From the NCBI RefSeq assembly GCF_009649845.1, contig NZ_WJIE01000001.1, positions 496,001 through 560,000 of the forward strand: a stretch of DNA of 64,000 nucleotides, in the 5' to 3' direction. Positions 8,233 through 16,541 of the stretch are shown one piece after another. The position numbers were made by a program, and so were the translations under genes. Source of the DNA: Polyangium spumosum (GTDB lineage Bacteria > Myxococcota_A > Polyangia > Polyangiales > Polyangiaceae). The notes under the pieces are model-generated. The model had not been told where the DNA came from. It made no database searches and was given only the letters and a program-made list of their open reading frames with translations. Numbering within the stretch: position 1 is the first letter of the stretch; the number at the start of each line of letters is the position of its first letter.

Positions 8233-8883
8233 ATGCTCTTTCTCGACAGCTCGGATCCCAAGGAGATCAAGGACATCTTCGCCTGGGGGGTGATCGCGGG
8301 GGTCACGACGAACCCGCTCATCCTCGCGCGCGAGGCGGGCGCGGTGGACCTCGAAGAGCGCATCCGCGCCGTCGTCGCCGCCTCGAAGGGCCCGGTCTCC
8401 GTGGAGCTCGTGAGCGAGTCCGAGGGCGCGATGATGGAGGAGGCGCGGCTCTACCACGCGTGGGCGCCGACGCGGATCGTGATCAAGGTGCCGTTCGGCG
8501 AGGCGGGGCTACGCGTGACGCACGCGCTCGCGTCGCAGGGCATCGAGACGAACGTGACGTGTATCATGAGCTTCAACCAGGCCTACCTGGCGGCGCTCGC
8601 GGGCGGGACGTACGTGTCGATCTTCAGCGGCCGGGTGCGGGACATGGGCTACGACGTGCGGCCGGTCATCGCCGAGACGCGGGCGCAGCTCGAGCGGGAG
8701 AAGCTCGCGGCGAAGATCATCGTGGGGTCGATCCGGCACATCCTCGACGTGAACGAGGCGCTCGCCCACGGGGCGCACGTGGTGACGGTGCCGCCGGCCA
8801 TCCTGCGGAAGATGCTGCACAACCCGAAGACCGACGAGACGATCCGCGAGTTCAACGCGGCCTGGGCGAGCCGTGCTAAGTAG
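8233..8883 (+). CDS. Transaldolase family protein (TalC/fructose-6-phosphate aldolase-like)
   Basis: 216 aa, the short single-domain class. The start at 8233 (MLFLDSSDP) has GGAG 5 nt upstream and matches the family N terminus; an in-frame ATG at 8185 would add 16 odd residues. Motifs: GVTTNPLIL (residues ~21-29), the Schiff-base lysine in RIVIKVPFGEAG, and the C-terminal 'VTVPPAILRKMLHNPKTDE'. Such enzymes either make sedoheptulose 7-phosphate (transaldolase) or cleave fructose 6-phosphate. Placed just after GmhA- and GmhB-like genes, a role in supplying sedoheptulose 7-phosphate is attractive but inferred. Confidence 0.82.
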   Translation: MLFLDSSDPKEIKDIFAWGVIAGVTTNPLILAREAGAVDLEERIRAVVAASKGPVSVELVSESEGAMMEEARLYHAWAPTRIVIKVPFGEAGLRVTHALASQGIETNVTCIMSFNQAYLAALAGGTYVSIFSGRVRDMGYDVRPVIAETRAQLEREKLAAKIIVGSIRHILDVNEALAHGAHVVTVPPAILRKMLHNPKTDETIREFNAAWASRAK

Positions 8884-10372
8884 CCCCGCCGTGACGGCAA
8901 GCGGCACTTCCCCGGCCGAGGGCGCGCCCTCCACCAAGTATGTCGTCGAGGAGCAGAACCTCGCGCTCGTCCGGGCCATCGGGCGGCCGCGGCGCGTGCT
9001 CGACGTCGGCTGCGGCGTGGGCCTGAACGGCGAGGCCGCGAAGAAGCGCGGGGCCCACGTGACCGGCATCGAGATCGCGGAGGGCTCGATCGCCCGCGCG
9101 AAGGAGCGGCTCGACGAGGTGCTCGCCATCGACGTGACGAGCGACGAAGCCGTGACGAAGGGCCTCGCCGGCCGGAGTTTTGACCTTCTTTTGTTCGCGG
9201 ACGTGCTCGAGCACGTGGCCGATCCCGTCGCCGTGATCCGGCGGCTGCTCCCGTACCTGGAGGACGGCGGGCACGTGGTGGTGTCGCTGCCGAACGTGGC
9301 GGCGTGGACCGTGCGGCTGGGGCTGCTCGCGGGCAAGTTCGAGTACACGCAGAGCGGCATCCTCGACGACTCGCACCTGCGCTTCTTCACGCGCGAGACG
9401 GGCCGGGAGACGCTCACGCGCGCCGGGCTCGAGGTGCTGCGGATGGAGCAGAACCCGATGCTCGTGCGCGCGGCGAAGGACCTCGTGCTCTCGGCGCAAA
9501 AGGCGGTCGCTCCCGGGGGAAACCCGGACCCCGAGGGCCTGCGCAAGTCGCTGCCGTACAAGCTCTACCAGGGGCTCGTGCGGCCGGTGGAGGACGTGGT
9601 GGCGGCGCGCGCGCCGGAGCTTTTGTCCTTCCAGAACGTGTACGTCGCCCGAAAGCCCCCGAAGGCGCGCAAGCTCAGCCTGACGGTGGGCATGTTGACG
9701 ATGAACGAGGAGGACAGCATCGAGGCGATGATGGGCGAGATCCGGAGGGTCGCGCCCGACGCCAAGATCCTCTGCGTCGACAGCTCGACGGACCGGACGC
9801 CGGAGATCGCGGCGCGGCTCGGCGCGCGTGTCTTGCGGCAAATCCCGCCGCGTGGACACGGGCCGGCGATGGAGCTGCTCATGTACAGCGCCGCCGCCGA
9901 GAGCGAGCTGCTCATCTACCTCGACTGCGATTTCACCTACCCGGCCGATTACATCCCGGTCTTGCGCAAGCTCGTCGAGGAAGAAGGCGTGGACATGGTG
10001 AACTGCGCCCGCACGCGGACGCGGCCCGCGGCGATGCCGCTGCCGAACTACCTGGCGAACCGGTCCTTCGCGGCGCTCGCGCACCTGATGCACGGCATCC
10101 CGACGTGCGACGTACACAGCGGCATGCGGGCGTACCGGTCGAGTATGGTCCGCGCCTTCGATTTCGACGGCGAGGGCGACGCGTTGCCCATCGATACGCT
10201 GCTCTTCCCGGCGAAATGCGGCTACCGCGTGGTCGAGATGCCGATCGACTACCAGGAGCGCGTGGGACAATCGAAGCTCCGGAAAATCGCCGGCACGGTC
10301 TGGACGATGATCCGACTCGTGAACGCGCTGCCCGTGGGGCGACGCGGTTCGTCCCGGTACGAGGTTCGTTAA
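8873..10372 (+). CDS. Fusion of a SAM methyltransferase and a GT2 glycosyltransferase
   Basis: 499 aa with a GTG start overlapping the transaldolase-like gene by 11 nt. Residues ~15-250 are a class I methyltransferase: motif I VLDVGCGVGLNG (~43-54), acidic loop GIEIAEGS and post-motif LLLFADVLEHV. Residues ~268-499 are a GT-A/GT2 domain: opening strand LTVGMLTMNEEDSIE, nucleotide site VDSSTDRTPE and DxD-like LDCDFTYP. The second half resembles dolichol-phosphate-mannose-type transferases and lacks C-terminal membrane helices. Donor and acceptor are unknown. It is the last gene of the sugar cluster; its final 4 nt overlap the tail of the convergent kinase gene. Confidence 0.85.
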   Translation: MLSSPAVTASGTSPAEGAPSTKYVVEEQNLALVRAIGRPRRVLDVGCGVGLNGEAAKKRGAHVTGIEIAEGSIARAKERLDEVLAIDVTSDEAVTKGLAGRSFDLLLFADVLEHVADPVAVIRRLLPYLEDGGHVVVSLPNVAAWTVRLGLLAGKFEYTQSGILDDSHLRFFTRETGRETLTRAGLEVLRMEQNPMLVRAAKDLVLSAQKAVAPGGNPDPEGLRKSLPYKLYQGLVRPVEDVVAARAPELLSFQNVYVARKPPKARKLSLTVGMLTMNEEDSIEAMMGEIRRVAPDAKILCVDSSTDRTPEIAARLGARVLRQIPPRGHGPAMELLMYSAAAESELLIYLDCDFTYPADYIPVLRKLVEEEGVDMVNCARTRTRPAAMPLPNYLANRSFAALAHLMHGIPTCDVHSGMRAYRSSMVRAFDFDGEGDALPIDTLLFPAKCGYRVVEMPIDYQERVGQSKLRKIAGTVWTMIRLVNALPVGRRGSSRYEVR

Positions 10373-11568
10373 CGCGGCGTGGTCGGCGCGGTGCTCGGGG
10401 GGGGCGAGCTGTCGCCGGAGAGCAGCGACAGCCCGGCCACGATGGTCCCGATGCCGAGGAGCGCGAGCAGGACGATCACGAGCGCCGAGCCCTGGCGGGG
10501 CTCCGCGGGCCGGACCGTCACGGGCAGGACCTCGGGCGGGGCCATGGCCGCCTCCCGGATCTCGGGCGGGATGCGGTCGGAGATCTCCTTCAACGAGCCG
10601 AGCTTCGGCCGGCGCGTCGAGCCCGTGCCCGAGCTCGCGCCGAGCGGCCGCGATCCGGGCGAAGAGCCACGCTGGGCGACGAGCGGGAACGAGGTGCGGC
10701 TCGTGCGCTCCTCGCCCTCCACCCCGAGCGCGCGCTCGAACTCGTCGGCGAGCTCCTTGGCCCCGGTGAACCGCGCGGTGGGATCCCGCTGGAGGGCCTT
10801 GGTGAAGAAGGCGTCGACCGTGCTGGGCAGGCCGGGGACGAGGGTGGTGATGGGCTCGAAGCGCCCCTCCTCGATGGCGTTGCCGAAGGCCTCGAGGTTC
10901 TGCCCGCTGAAGGGCGCGCGGCCGCTGAGCGCGTAATAGGCGAGGACCGCGAGGGCCCAGAGGTCGGAGCGGAAATCGACGTCCTTCTGGCCGAAGATCT
11001 GCTCCGGGCTCATGAACTCGGGCGAGATCATGGTCGTCGCGTCGCTCGTGGTCCGGCCCATCGAGGAGATCCCGGCGCGCACGGAGAGGCCGAGGTCGAG
11101 GACCTTGGCGTCGAACTCGCCGTTCTCGTTTTCGGTGAGGAAGACGTTGCTCGGCTTGAGGTTGCGGTGGACGAGGCCGAGCAGGTGCGCCTTGCCGAGG
11201 CCCTTGGCGAGCTGCGAGACGAGGCGCGCCGCCTCCTTGGGGGACATCGGGCCGCTCTTCTGGAGGCGCGCGCCGAGGTCTTCCCCGTCGTAGAGCTCCA
11301 TCACGAGGTACGGCATCCCGTTGCGGGTGAGGCCGTGCTCGAGGACCTGCGCGACGTGCGGGCTCTTGATCTGCCGCGCGGCGACGTCCGCCTCGCGCTG
11401 GAACCGGTGGAGGGGCGAGGAGTTCCGCGACAAAGCGCGCCCCATCAGCTTGACGGCGACTTCCTTGCCGAGGCCCACGTGCTCGGCGACCCAGACCTGG
11501 GATTTGCCCTCCGTCCCGAGGTGCCTCGAGAGCCGCATCTTGGGAGTGATCTGGTCTCCTTCCAACAT
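10369..11568 (-). CDS. Ser/Thr kinase homologue, likely catalytically impaired (HRN instead of HRD), one C-terminal membrane helix
   Basis: 399 aa from the ATG at 11568, preceded by GGAAG; an upstream ATG (11628) is disfavoured. The kinase fold covers residues ~10-285: degenerate glycine loop HLGTEGKSQVW, ATP lysine in VAVKLM (Lys40) and SPEFMSPEQ in the activation segment. The catalytic loop reads HRNLKPSN: the Asp of HRD is Asn (codon 11161-11163, AAC), and DFG is DLG. A linker (~285-355) leads to a membrane helix, ALVIVLLALLGIGTIVAGLSLL, and a short Pro/Thr tail. Loss of the HRD Asp normally abolishes phosphotransfer, so a pseudokinase is likely; lysine and the metal Asp remain, so ATP binding is possible. 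Confidence 0.85.
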   Translation of the reverse strand: MLEGDQITPKMRLSRHLGTEGKSQVWVAEHVGLGKEVAVKLMGRALSRNSSPLHRFQREADVAARQIKSPHVAQVLEHGLTRNGMPYLVMELYDGEDLGARLQKSGPMSPKEAARLVSQLAKGLGKAHLLGLVHRNLKPSNVFLTENENGEFDAKVLDLGLSVRAGISSMGRTTSDATTMISPEFMSPEQIFGQKDVDFRSDLWALAVLAYYALSGRAPFSGQNLEAFGNAIEEGRFEPITTLVPGLPSTVDAFFTKALQRDPTARFTGAKELADEFERALGVEGEERTSRTSFPLVAQRGSSPGSRPLGASSGTGSTRRPKLGSLKEISDRIPPEIREAAMAPPEVLPVTVRPAEPRQGSALVIVLLALLGIGTIVAGLSLLSGDSSPPPSTAPTTPR

Positions 11569-11642
11569 CTCGCTTCCGTGGCGCGGTTCCCCGGGGACGT
11601 GAGCCCTGCCGGCGCAGGGAGGGCTCACTCGGTCGCCTCGAA

Positions 11643-11671
11643 GTTACACCACGCAGCGCGCGCAAAGTAAA
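11643..11671 (-). promoter_or_regulatory. Promoter candidate for the pseudokinase gene
   Basis: Reading the minus strand: TTTACT (11671-11666), a 17-bp spacer and TGTAAC (11648-11643). The predicted start lies near 11636, leaving a ~68-nt leader with a ribosome site. The -35 resembles the TTTACA of the promoter at 416-444. Confidence 0.42.
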
Positions 11672-11696
11672 GAAGCGCGCCCCGCCGCGCTCGGTT

Positions 11697-12782
11697 TCAA
11701 GGGGCAGGCAAGGACACGTCCGCCGGCGCCACACCCACGGCGACCGCCGGATAATTGGCGCTCTTCGTGCGACCGGCGCGCTGCGTGGCAAAAAGCAAGG
11801 TGAAGGAGGGGCCAACGACGACGCAGGGCTCGCCCGGGCCAAGCGAGCTGCCGCTGCCGAAGACAGGGCTCACGGCGCGCTCGAGGGGCGAGGCGCTCGC
11901 GGGATCGAAGCGGGCCGCGAGGCCAACGACGGAGCGGCCGAGGCTGTCCCGGGCGGCGTAATACACGCGCAGGATGGGGCGACCCTCGGCGGATCGAACG
12001 AGCACGGGCGCGGGCGCGCCGACCGACGCGCCGTCGTAGGGAGGCTCGGTCCCCTCCCCGGCCGGCGCGGGCGCGAGCGCGGGGCCGTCGCCCACGCGGG
12101 TCCAGGTGACGCCGTCGTCAGAGCGCGCCTCGCCGATCCGCGCGGCGCCGCCAGGGCCCGGGACCTCGTAAAAGAGCCGGAACGAGCCGTCGTCGAGCAC
12201 GACGACGCCCGGGCTGCGCGGCACGGCCGAGGCCTCCCAGCCAGCCGCGTCGGGGCCGAGCACGGGGCCGGCCACGCGCGTGAAGGCGGCGCCGTCGGAG
12301 CTCCGCGCGAGCCCGATGCCGCCGGCCGCGGCGTAATACAGGAAGACCTCGCCCCCCACACGGACGGCCGAAGGCGCGCCGACGGTGCCACCTTCCCAGG
12401 GCTCGGCGGGCGTGAGCACGGAGAGGGGCGCGCGGTCGAAGGAGCGGCCGTCCTCGGCGCCATGCCGCACGATGGCGCCCGGCGGGGCCGTGGGATCGGG
12501 GTCCTGTCCGGCCACCTCGGGGGTCATCGCGAAGTAGCCGAAGACCGCGGGCGTGGCGGGATCCCCGTCGGCGTCGAGGACGGCCGGGTCGCGGGGGAAG
12601 GTGTCGTCGTCTTCGAGGGCGTTCGGAGCGGAGCGCAGGTTGCCGAGCTCGCCCGCGCGAAGGGGGCGGAACGGGCCGGCCGCGGCGCTCGGCAGGTTCT
12701 CCCCGCCGGTCTCGGTGTCGGCGAGGGTGGCGCAACCCGAGAGGAGCGCGAGGAGGAACGAGAGAGCGTGTCCCGTGCGCAT
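11697..12782 (-). CDS. Lipoprotein with a five-bladed-propeller (GH43-like) repeat pattern
   Basis: 361 aa. The signal MRTGHALSFLLALLSGC carries a lipobox (Cys17). Beyond a ~40-residue linker the chain shows repeated blades: DPAVLDADGDPATPAVFGYFA, GAPSAVRVGGEVFLYYAA, 'RSPGVVVLDDGSFRLFYEV', 'GAPAPVLVRSAEGRPILRVYYAA' and 'GEPCVVVGPSFTLLF'. This rhythm of a D-P/G-A-P turn followed by an '..L.Y.' strand, with 'ARSSDG..FTRV' loops, is typical of GH43/GH32/GH68-type propellers and exo-alpha-sialidase-like folds. I do not see a convincing set of catalytic acids, so binding rather than hydrolysis is possible. It starts 10 bp after the upstream FadL-like gene in the same operon. Confidence 0.7.
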   Translation of the reverse strand: MRTGHALSFLLALLSGCATLADTETGGENLPSAAAGPFRPLRAGELGNLRSAPNALEDDDTFPRDPAVLDADGDPATPAVFGYFAMTPEVAGQDPDPTAPPGAIVRHGAEDGRSFDRAPLSVLTPAEPWEGGTVGAPSAVRVGGEVFLYYAAAGGIGLARSSDGAAFTRVAGPVLGPDAAGWEASAVPRSPGVVVLDDGSFRLFYEVPGPGGAARIGEARSDDGVTWTRVGDGPALAPAPAGEGTEPPYDGASVGAPAPVLVRSAEGRPILRVYYAARDSLGRSVVGLAARFDPASASPLERAVSPVFGSGSSLGPGEPCVVVGPSFTLLFATQRAGRTKSANYPAVAVGVAPADVSLPAP

Positions 12783-12792
12783 CGTCTTCCCC

Positions 12793-14172
12793 TCAGAACT
12801 GGGCGGTGAGCGTGGCGCCGCCTGCGATCATGGTGCCGTCGGCCCGGTAGTCGCCCACGAAATCGGCGGGGCTCGCCTTCTGCGTGACGCGCTCGGGCAG
12901 CACCGAGAGGGCCACGTGGGTGTCGAGCCGGAGCGCGCCGCGGAGCACGGAGAAGGGCGCGTTGAGGACGAGGCCCGCGCCGAGGGAGATCGTGTGGCGA
13001 TCGGCGTCGACGAAGTTCGTCAGGCCCGACTGCGGCGGGACGGGCGAGCGCTCGTAGGCGTAGCCAGCGCGCAGGGGGATCTCGACGGCCTTCGCCGGCT
13101 CTTTGCGCCCCGAGGCGCGCCGCTCGGCGCCGAAGGCGAGGACGTACTCGACGCCGAGGCGCGGCACGAAGCGGTCCTCGAAGGCGGGCGGGACGATCAC
13201 GACGGGCTTGGGGTCCTCGGGCAGCTCGACGCCCACGCCGGGCGGCGGCTCGGCCTCGAGGTGGGCGGAGGTCCGGGGGGTCGGGCTCTCGTAGGCCGAA
13301 AAGTTCACCCAGCCGAGATCGAGGTTCGCGCGGAGGCGGGGCACGGCCTGGAAGGACAACCCGAGGACGACCTGCTGCGGCTGGAAGGCGTCGAGCGTGC
13401 GCGTCTCGAGGGTGTAGCGGAGCGGGACGTCGACGCCGGCGAAGTCGACGATGCCCTCGAGGTTCGCCTGGAGCGCGAGGTCGAGCTTGGTTTGTCCGCG
13501 GTAGGCGAGGCCGAGGTAGCCGAAGCGGCCGAGTTTTACGCGCGCCCCTGCGACCGGGTAGCGGATGGAGGTGAGGTCGGCGTCGACCTCGTGGGAGAGC
13601 TGCGAGTCGTAAGGGCGGAGCACGTCGGCCTCGCCGCGGATGCCGAAGCGGCCGCGGGTGGCGGCGAGGAAGGCGAGGCCGCCGCCGAGCTCGAGCCAAG
13701 GGAACGGGCGGACGGCGAGGTGGACGGAGAGGAACAGGATGGTGGGACGGTCGTTGTAGAGCTCCCAGCGCGCGGTCTCCTGGCGGAGGGCGCGGATGCG
13801 GGAGAGGCCATTGTCGGGGATGTACGTGGCGATGCCGAAGGCGAACGGCAGCTTGGCGATGCGCCCCGGCGCGACGATGCCCGCCATGAGGCCGTGGACG
13901 TCGGCGACGTCGTTGTCCTTGCCGTTGATGCGGAGGCGGTTGTCCGCGTAGAGGTAGCCGAGCGAGAGCTCGAGGCCGGGCGCGGAGACGAGGCCGGCGG
14001 GGTTGTAGAAGCAGCCGGAGAAGTCGGTCGCGTCGGCGGTGACGGCGCCCGAGAGCGCGGCGGCGCGGGAGCCCATGCCGTACGTCCCGGGAGCGCTGGC
14101 GGACGCGTCGGGCGCGGCGAGCAGCCCCGCGGCGACGAGCGCAGGAAGGATCAGACGCGCGCGTTTCCTCAT
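12793..14172 (-). CDS. FadL/OMPP1-type outer-membrane barrel protein (second of a pair)
   Basis: 459 aa from the ATG at 14172. Signal peptide residues 1-26 (MRKRARLILPALVAAGLLAAP..ASA). The mature start carries the FadL pattern: YGMGSRAAALSGAVTADATD and then NPAGL with 'ELSLGYLY'. The rest is alternating beta strands ending in an aromatic C terminus (LTAQF), as expected for Bam-inserted barrels. FadL relatives let hydrophobic molecules cross the outer membrane. The ATG overlaps the stop of the upstream paralogue (TGATG), so the two are coupled; the lipoprotein gene follows 10 bp later. Confidence 0.82.
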   Translation of the reverse strand: MRKRARLILPALVAAGLLAAPDASASAPGTYGMGSRAAALSGAVTADATDFSGCFYNPAGLVSAPGLELSLGYLYADNRLRINGKDNDVADVHGLMAGIVAPGRIAKLPFAFGIATYIPDNGLSRIRALRQETARWELYNDRPTILFLSVHLAVRPFPWLELGGGLAFLAATRGRFGIRGEADVLRPYDSQLSHEVDADLTSIRYPVAGARVKLGRFGYLGLAYRGQTKLDLALQANLEGIVDFAGVDVPLRYTLETRTLDAFQPQQVVLGLSFQAVPRLRANLDLGWVNFSAYESPTPRTSAHLEAEPPPGVGVELPEDPKPVVIVPPAFEDRFVPRLGVEYVLAFGAERRASGRKEPAKAVEIPLRAGYAYERSPVPPQSGLTNFVDADRHTISLGAGLVLNAPFSVLRGALRLDTHVALSVLPERVTQKASPADFVGDYRADGTMIAGGATLTAQF

Positions 14173-15473
14173 CAGAACCCGACCCCCACGGTGGCCGCGC
14201 CGGCGACGACGACGCCGCTCGTGCGCACGGAGGGCGCGCCTGGATTTTCGGCGGGCACGTCCGCGGCCTTGTCGTGCGTGCGCGGATGGAGGACCTGCAC
14301 CTGCCCGGCGAGGTCGAAGCGCAGGTTCGGCAAGGGCGCGGCGAGCTCGAGCCCGTAGCCGAGGCCGAAGACGCTGCGGGTGTTGTCGAAGATGTTCGCG
14401 GCGGCGGTCTGCAGCGGCGAGGGCGAGACCTCGAGGAAGTAGCCGGCGCGGAGCATCATCGAGACGCCCTTCTTCGGCGAGAGCACGCGCTCGACGCCGA
14501 GGCGGGGGACGACCGTGTCGGTGTACCCGAGCGGCGCGGGGACGAGGGCGCCGCAAGGCTCCTCGGGCGGCGCGCCGGTGGACGGGTCGATCTCCGGGCA
14601 ACGCACGGTGGCCTCGGCGGGCCCGGGGTAGGCCGACCAGCGCTTGTACGTCGCGCCCGCGGTGACGCGCCACGGGCCGCGGACGCGCGCGACCTCGAGC
14701 GCGATCTGCGCGGGGTCGTACTGCGCGAGGCCGGAGATGTTGAGCGGAGGCACGACGATCTGGCCGAGATCCTTCACCTCGATGACGACGTTGAAGCGGC
14801 CGACGAGCTCGCCGCGGTAGGTGAGCCCGACGCGGTAGGCGCCGCGCTCGTAGCTCGCGCCGAGGATGGGGCCGTAGCTGGCGACGAGCGTGTCCTCGAC
14901 GACGGTGCCGATGCGGCCCGATGCGTCGGTGGCGACGAGGACGGATCCGGTGAGCGCCGCGAGCGCCGCGAAGCCGCCGCCGATGCGCACGCCGTAGCCG
15001 ACGTCGACGCCGAGGCCGACCTGGACCGCGACGGAGGCCGTACGATCCGCGAGGGGGAACTGCTTGGTCTCGGGGTAGAGGATGCGGCCGCGGACGATGA
15101 GGTCGAAGGGCGTGAAGAAGCCGAGGCCGATGGTGATGCGATCCTTCAGCGCACCGGCGAAAGGCACGGGCAAGACCGCGCCGATGAAGCCGCCCGCGAG
15201 TCTGTCGTAGTTCAGGCGCGTGGGGGCGCGCAGGTCGAAGACGGAGCCGAGCAGGCCGATCGTGAGCTCGCGCCGATGCTCCAGGCTGAGCAGCGCGGGG
15301 TTACCCCAGACGGCCTCGAAGCCACGGCCGAGCGCGGCGCCCGTACCGCCCATCGCCATGGAGCGCGGGCCGAAGCCGTAGACGTCCTCGGGCGAGCTCC
15401 AGGCATCACCCGCGGGCAGCGCCGTGAGGGCAGCCGAGGCGACGGCGAGCAAGAGGGCGCGACGACGAGCCAT
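14172..15473 (-). CDS. FadL/OMPP1-type outer-membrane barrel protein (first of a pair)
   Basis: 433 aa from the ATG at 15473 (MARRRALLLAVASAALTALPAGDAWS signal). The FadL signature YGFGPRSMAMGGTGAALGRG, then NPALLSLEHRRELTIGLLG, opens the mature protein, and the chain ends in GVGF. A Cys pair (ATVRCPEID and EEPCGAL) sits in an extracellular-type loop. It is a paralogue of the next gene: both share the YG.G.R..A..G opening, the NPA.L motif and a late 'VPRLGVE.VL' strand. Two barrels plus a lipoprotein suggest one envelope assembly. Substrate unknown. Confidence 0.82.
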   Translation of the reverse strand: MARRRALLLAVASAALTALPAGDAWSSPEDVYGFGPRSMAMGGTGAALGRGFEAVWGNPALLSLEHRRELTIGLLGSVFDLRAPTRLNYDRLAGGFIGAVLPVPFAGALKDRITIGLGFFTPFDLIVRGRILYPETKQFPLADRTASVAVQVGLGVDVGYGVRIGGGFAALAALTGSVLVATDASGRIGTVVEDTLVASYGPILGASYERGAYRVGLTYRGELVGRFNVVIEVKDLGQIVVPPLNISGLAQYDPAQIALEVARVRGPWRVTAGATYKRWSAYPGPAEATVRCPEIDPSTGAPPEEPCGALVPAPLGYTDTVVPRLGVERVLSPKKGVSMMLRAGYFLEVSPSPLQTAAANIFDNTRSVFGLGYGLELAAPLPNLRFDLAGQVQVLHPRTHDKAADVPAENPGAPSVRTSGVVVAGAATVGVGF

Positions 15474-15534
15474 GGCAGGCGCGACGGTAGACGCATGCAA
15501 GGCCGGAAGGAAGAGGCGCGGCGCTGGATCGAGC

Positions 15535-16455
15535 TCAGCGACGAACGGACCCGCTGTCTCCCTGGACCTCGGCGAACACATCGTCGAGCGTGCTCGCGGT
15601 GTACGAGCGCTTCGCCCACCGGGACAAGGTCGCGCCGCTGGCGGTCGTGACGCGCGCCTGCGTGGCCTCGGAGAGCTCCCCGAAGCGCTCGCGCAGGACC
15701 TCGAGGAGCATCTCGCGGCGCCCCTCCTCGCGCCCCTCCTCGCGCCCCTCTTCGCGCCCCTCGTCCCGCCCCTTCTCCTCCGCGTTTTGCTTGATCGCCA
15801 GGAGCTCCGGGTTGCCCTTGCGCTCGAGCGCGCGTACGGCCTCGCGCTCCGCGACCGCGCCGTCGACGAGCGCGCGCACCTGGATCGGCCGCACAAAGCA
15901 GGGGTCCTCGATCGTGCCGTTCGGGTCGAGCACCATGAAAGCGCCGTTCTCGTGCGACCACTCGCAGACCTCGCCGCGCTTCACGAGGATCGCGAACACG
16001 CGCCGGACGCCGCGCTCCACGAGGTCCTCGGCCTTCTCGCGCACGAGGCCTGGCGCCTGCTCGTTCACGATCTCGAACGAGACCTCCTCGAGGTGCCGCC
16101 GCCCCGTCGCGGGATCCGTGCCGTCGCGCCGGACCGACAGGTCCGTCGCGAAGTTCGAGCCCTCCGAGACCCGCGTGAGCAGGTCGATCGAGGCGCGATA
16201 CCCTTCACGGACGTGCAAGCGGATCACGGCGCCGAGGTTGGCGTGCGCGTCGCCGTGCGGCTCGAGCGCGGGCTGGGCGATGATCTTCCGGCCGCGCACC
16301 ATCTCGTCACGCGTCATCTCCGGGGCGACGATATGCTGGTCGACCGGAGGGAACCTGCCGGGCGAGCCGGCGGGAGGAAACGAGAGCGCAGCGCCACCCC
16401 GGGCGGACGGGGCCAGCATCATCGTGGGGCCGCCGCGGTTCGGAGGGTCCATCAT
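15535..16455 (-). CDS. Uma2-like (PD-(D/E)XK superfamily) protein with a repetitive Arg/Glu helix
   Basis: 306 aa from the ATG at 16455; a GTG two codons upstream is also possible. Residues ~45-210 follow the Uma2/DUF820 pattern: 'RGRKIIAQPALEPHGDAHANLGAVI', 'FATDLSVRR' (candidate Asp) and 'RRHLEEVSFEIVNE' (candidate Glu), then 'VREKAEDLVERGVRRVFAI'. Residues ~215-260 are a charged helix containing four near-identical GREE units, as in Rpn/transposase-like nucleases, and end with LRERFGELSE. Uma2 proteins are widespread nuclease-fold proteins of unproved function. A TACGCT box lies 8 nt before the ATG, with no Shine-Dalgarno site. Confidence 0.65.
   Translation of the reverse strand: MMDPPNRGGPTMMLAPSARGGAALSFPPAGSPGRFPPVDQHIVAPEMTRDEMVRGRKIIAQPALEPHGDAHANLGAVIRLHVREGYRASIDLLTRVSEGSNFATDLSVRRDGTDPATGRRHLEEVSFEIVNEQAPGLVREKAEDLVERGVRRVFAILVKRGEVCEWSHENGAFMVLDPNGTIEDPCFVRPIQVRALVDGAVAEREAVRALERKGNPELLAIKQNAEEKGRDEGREEGREEGREEGRREMLLEVLRERFGELSEATQARVTTASGATLSRWAKRSYTASTLDDVFAEVQGDSGSVRR
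15719..15766 (+). repeat. In-frame 12-bp tandem repeat inside the Uma2-like gene
   Basis: Four consecutive 12-bp units, CGCCCCTCCTCG with small changes in units 3 and 4, encode (GREE)n on the minus strand. The 12-bp period keeps the frame, so copy number can vary without breaking the gene. Confidence 0.8.
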
Positions 16456-16541
16456 CACCACGGAGCGTAGCAGGTTCCTCCTAGGCCGAGAAGAACGAGA
16501 CGAGTGCGTCCGGAGCCCCGCTCGACTAGAACGGAGCCGCC

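Noticed and set aside
8876-11842. 988-codon minus-strand frame
   Set aside because: It crosses the methyltransferase-glycosyltransferase and pseudokinase genes in a wrong frame; low-complexity Arg/Ala/Pro translation.
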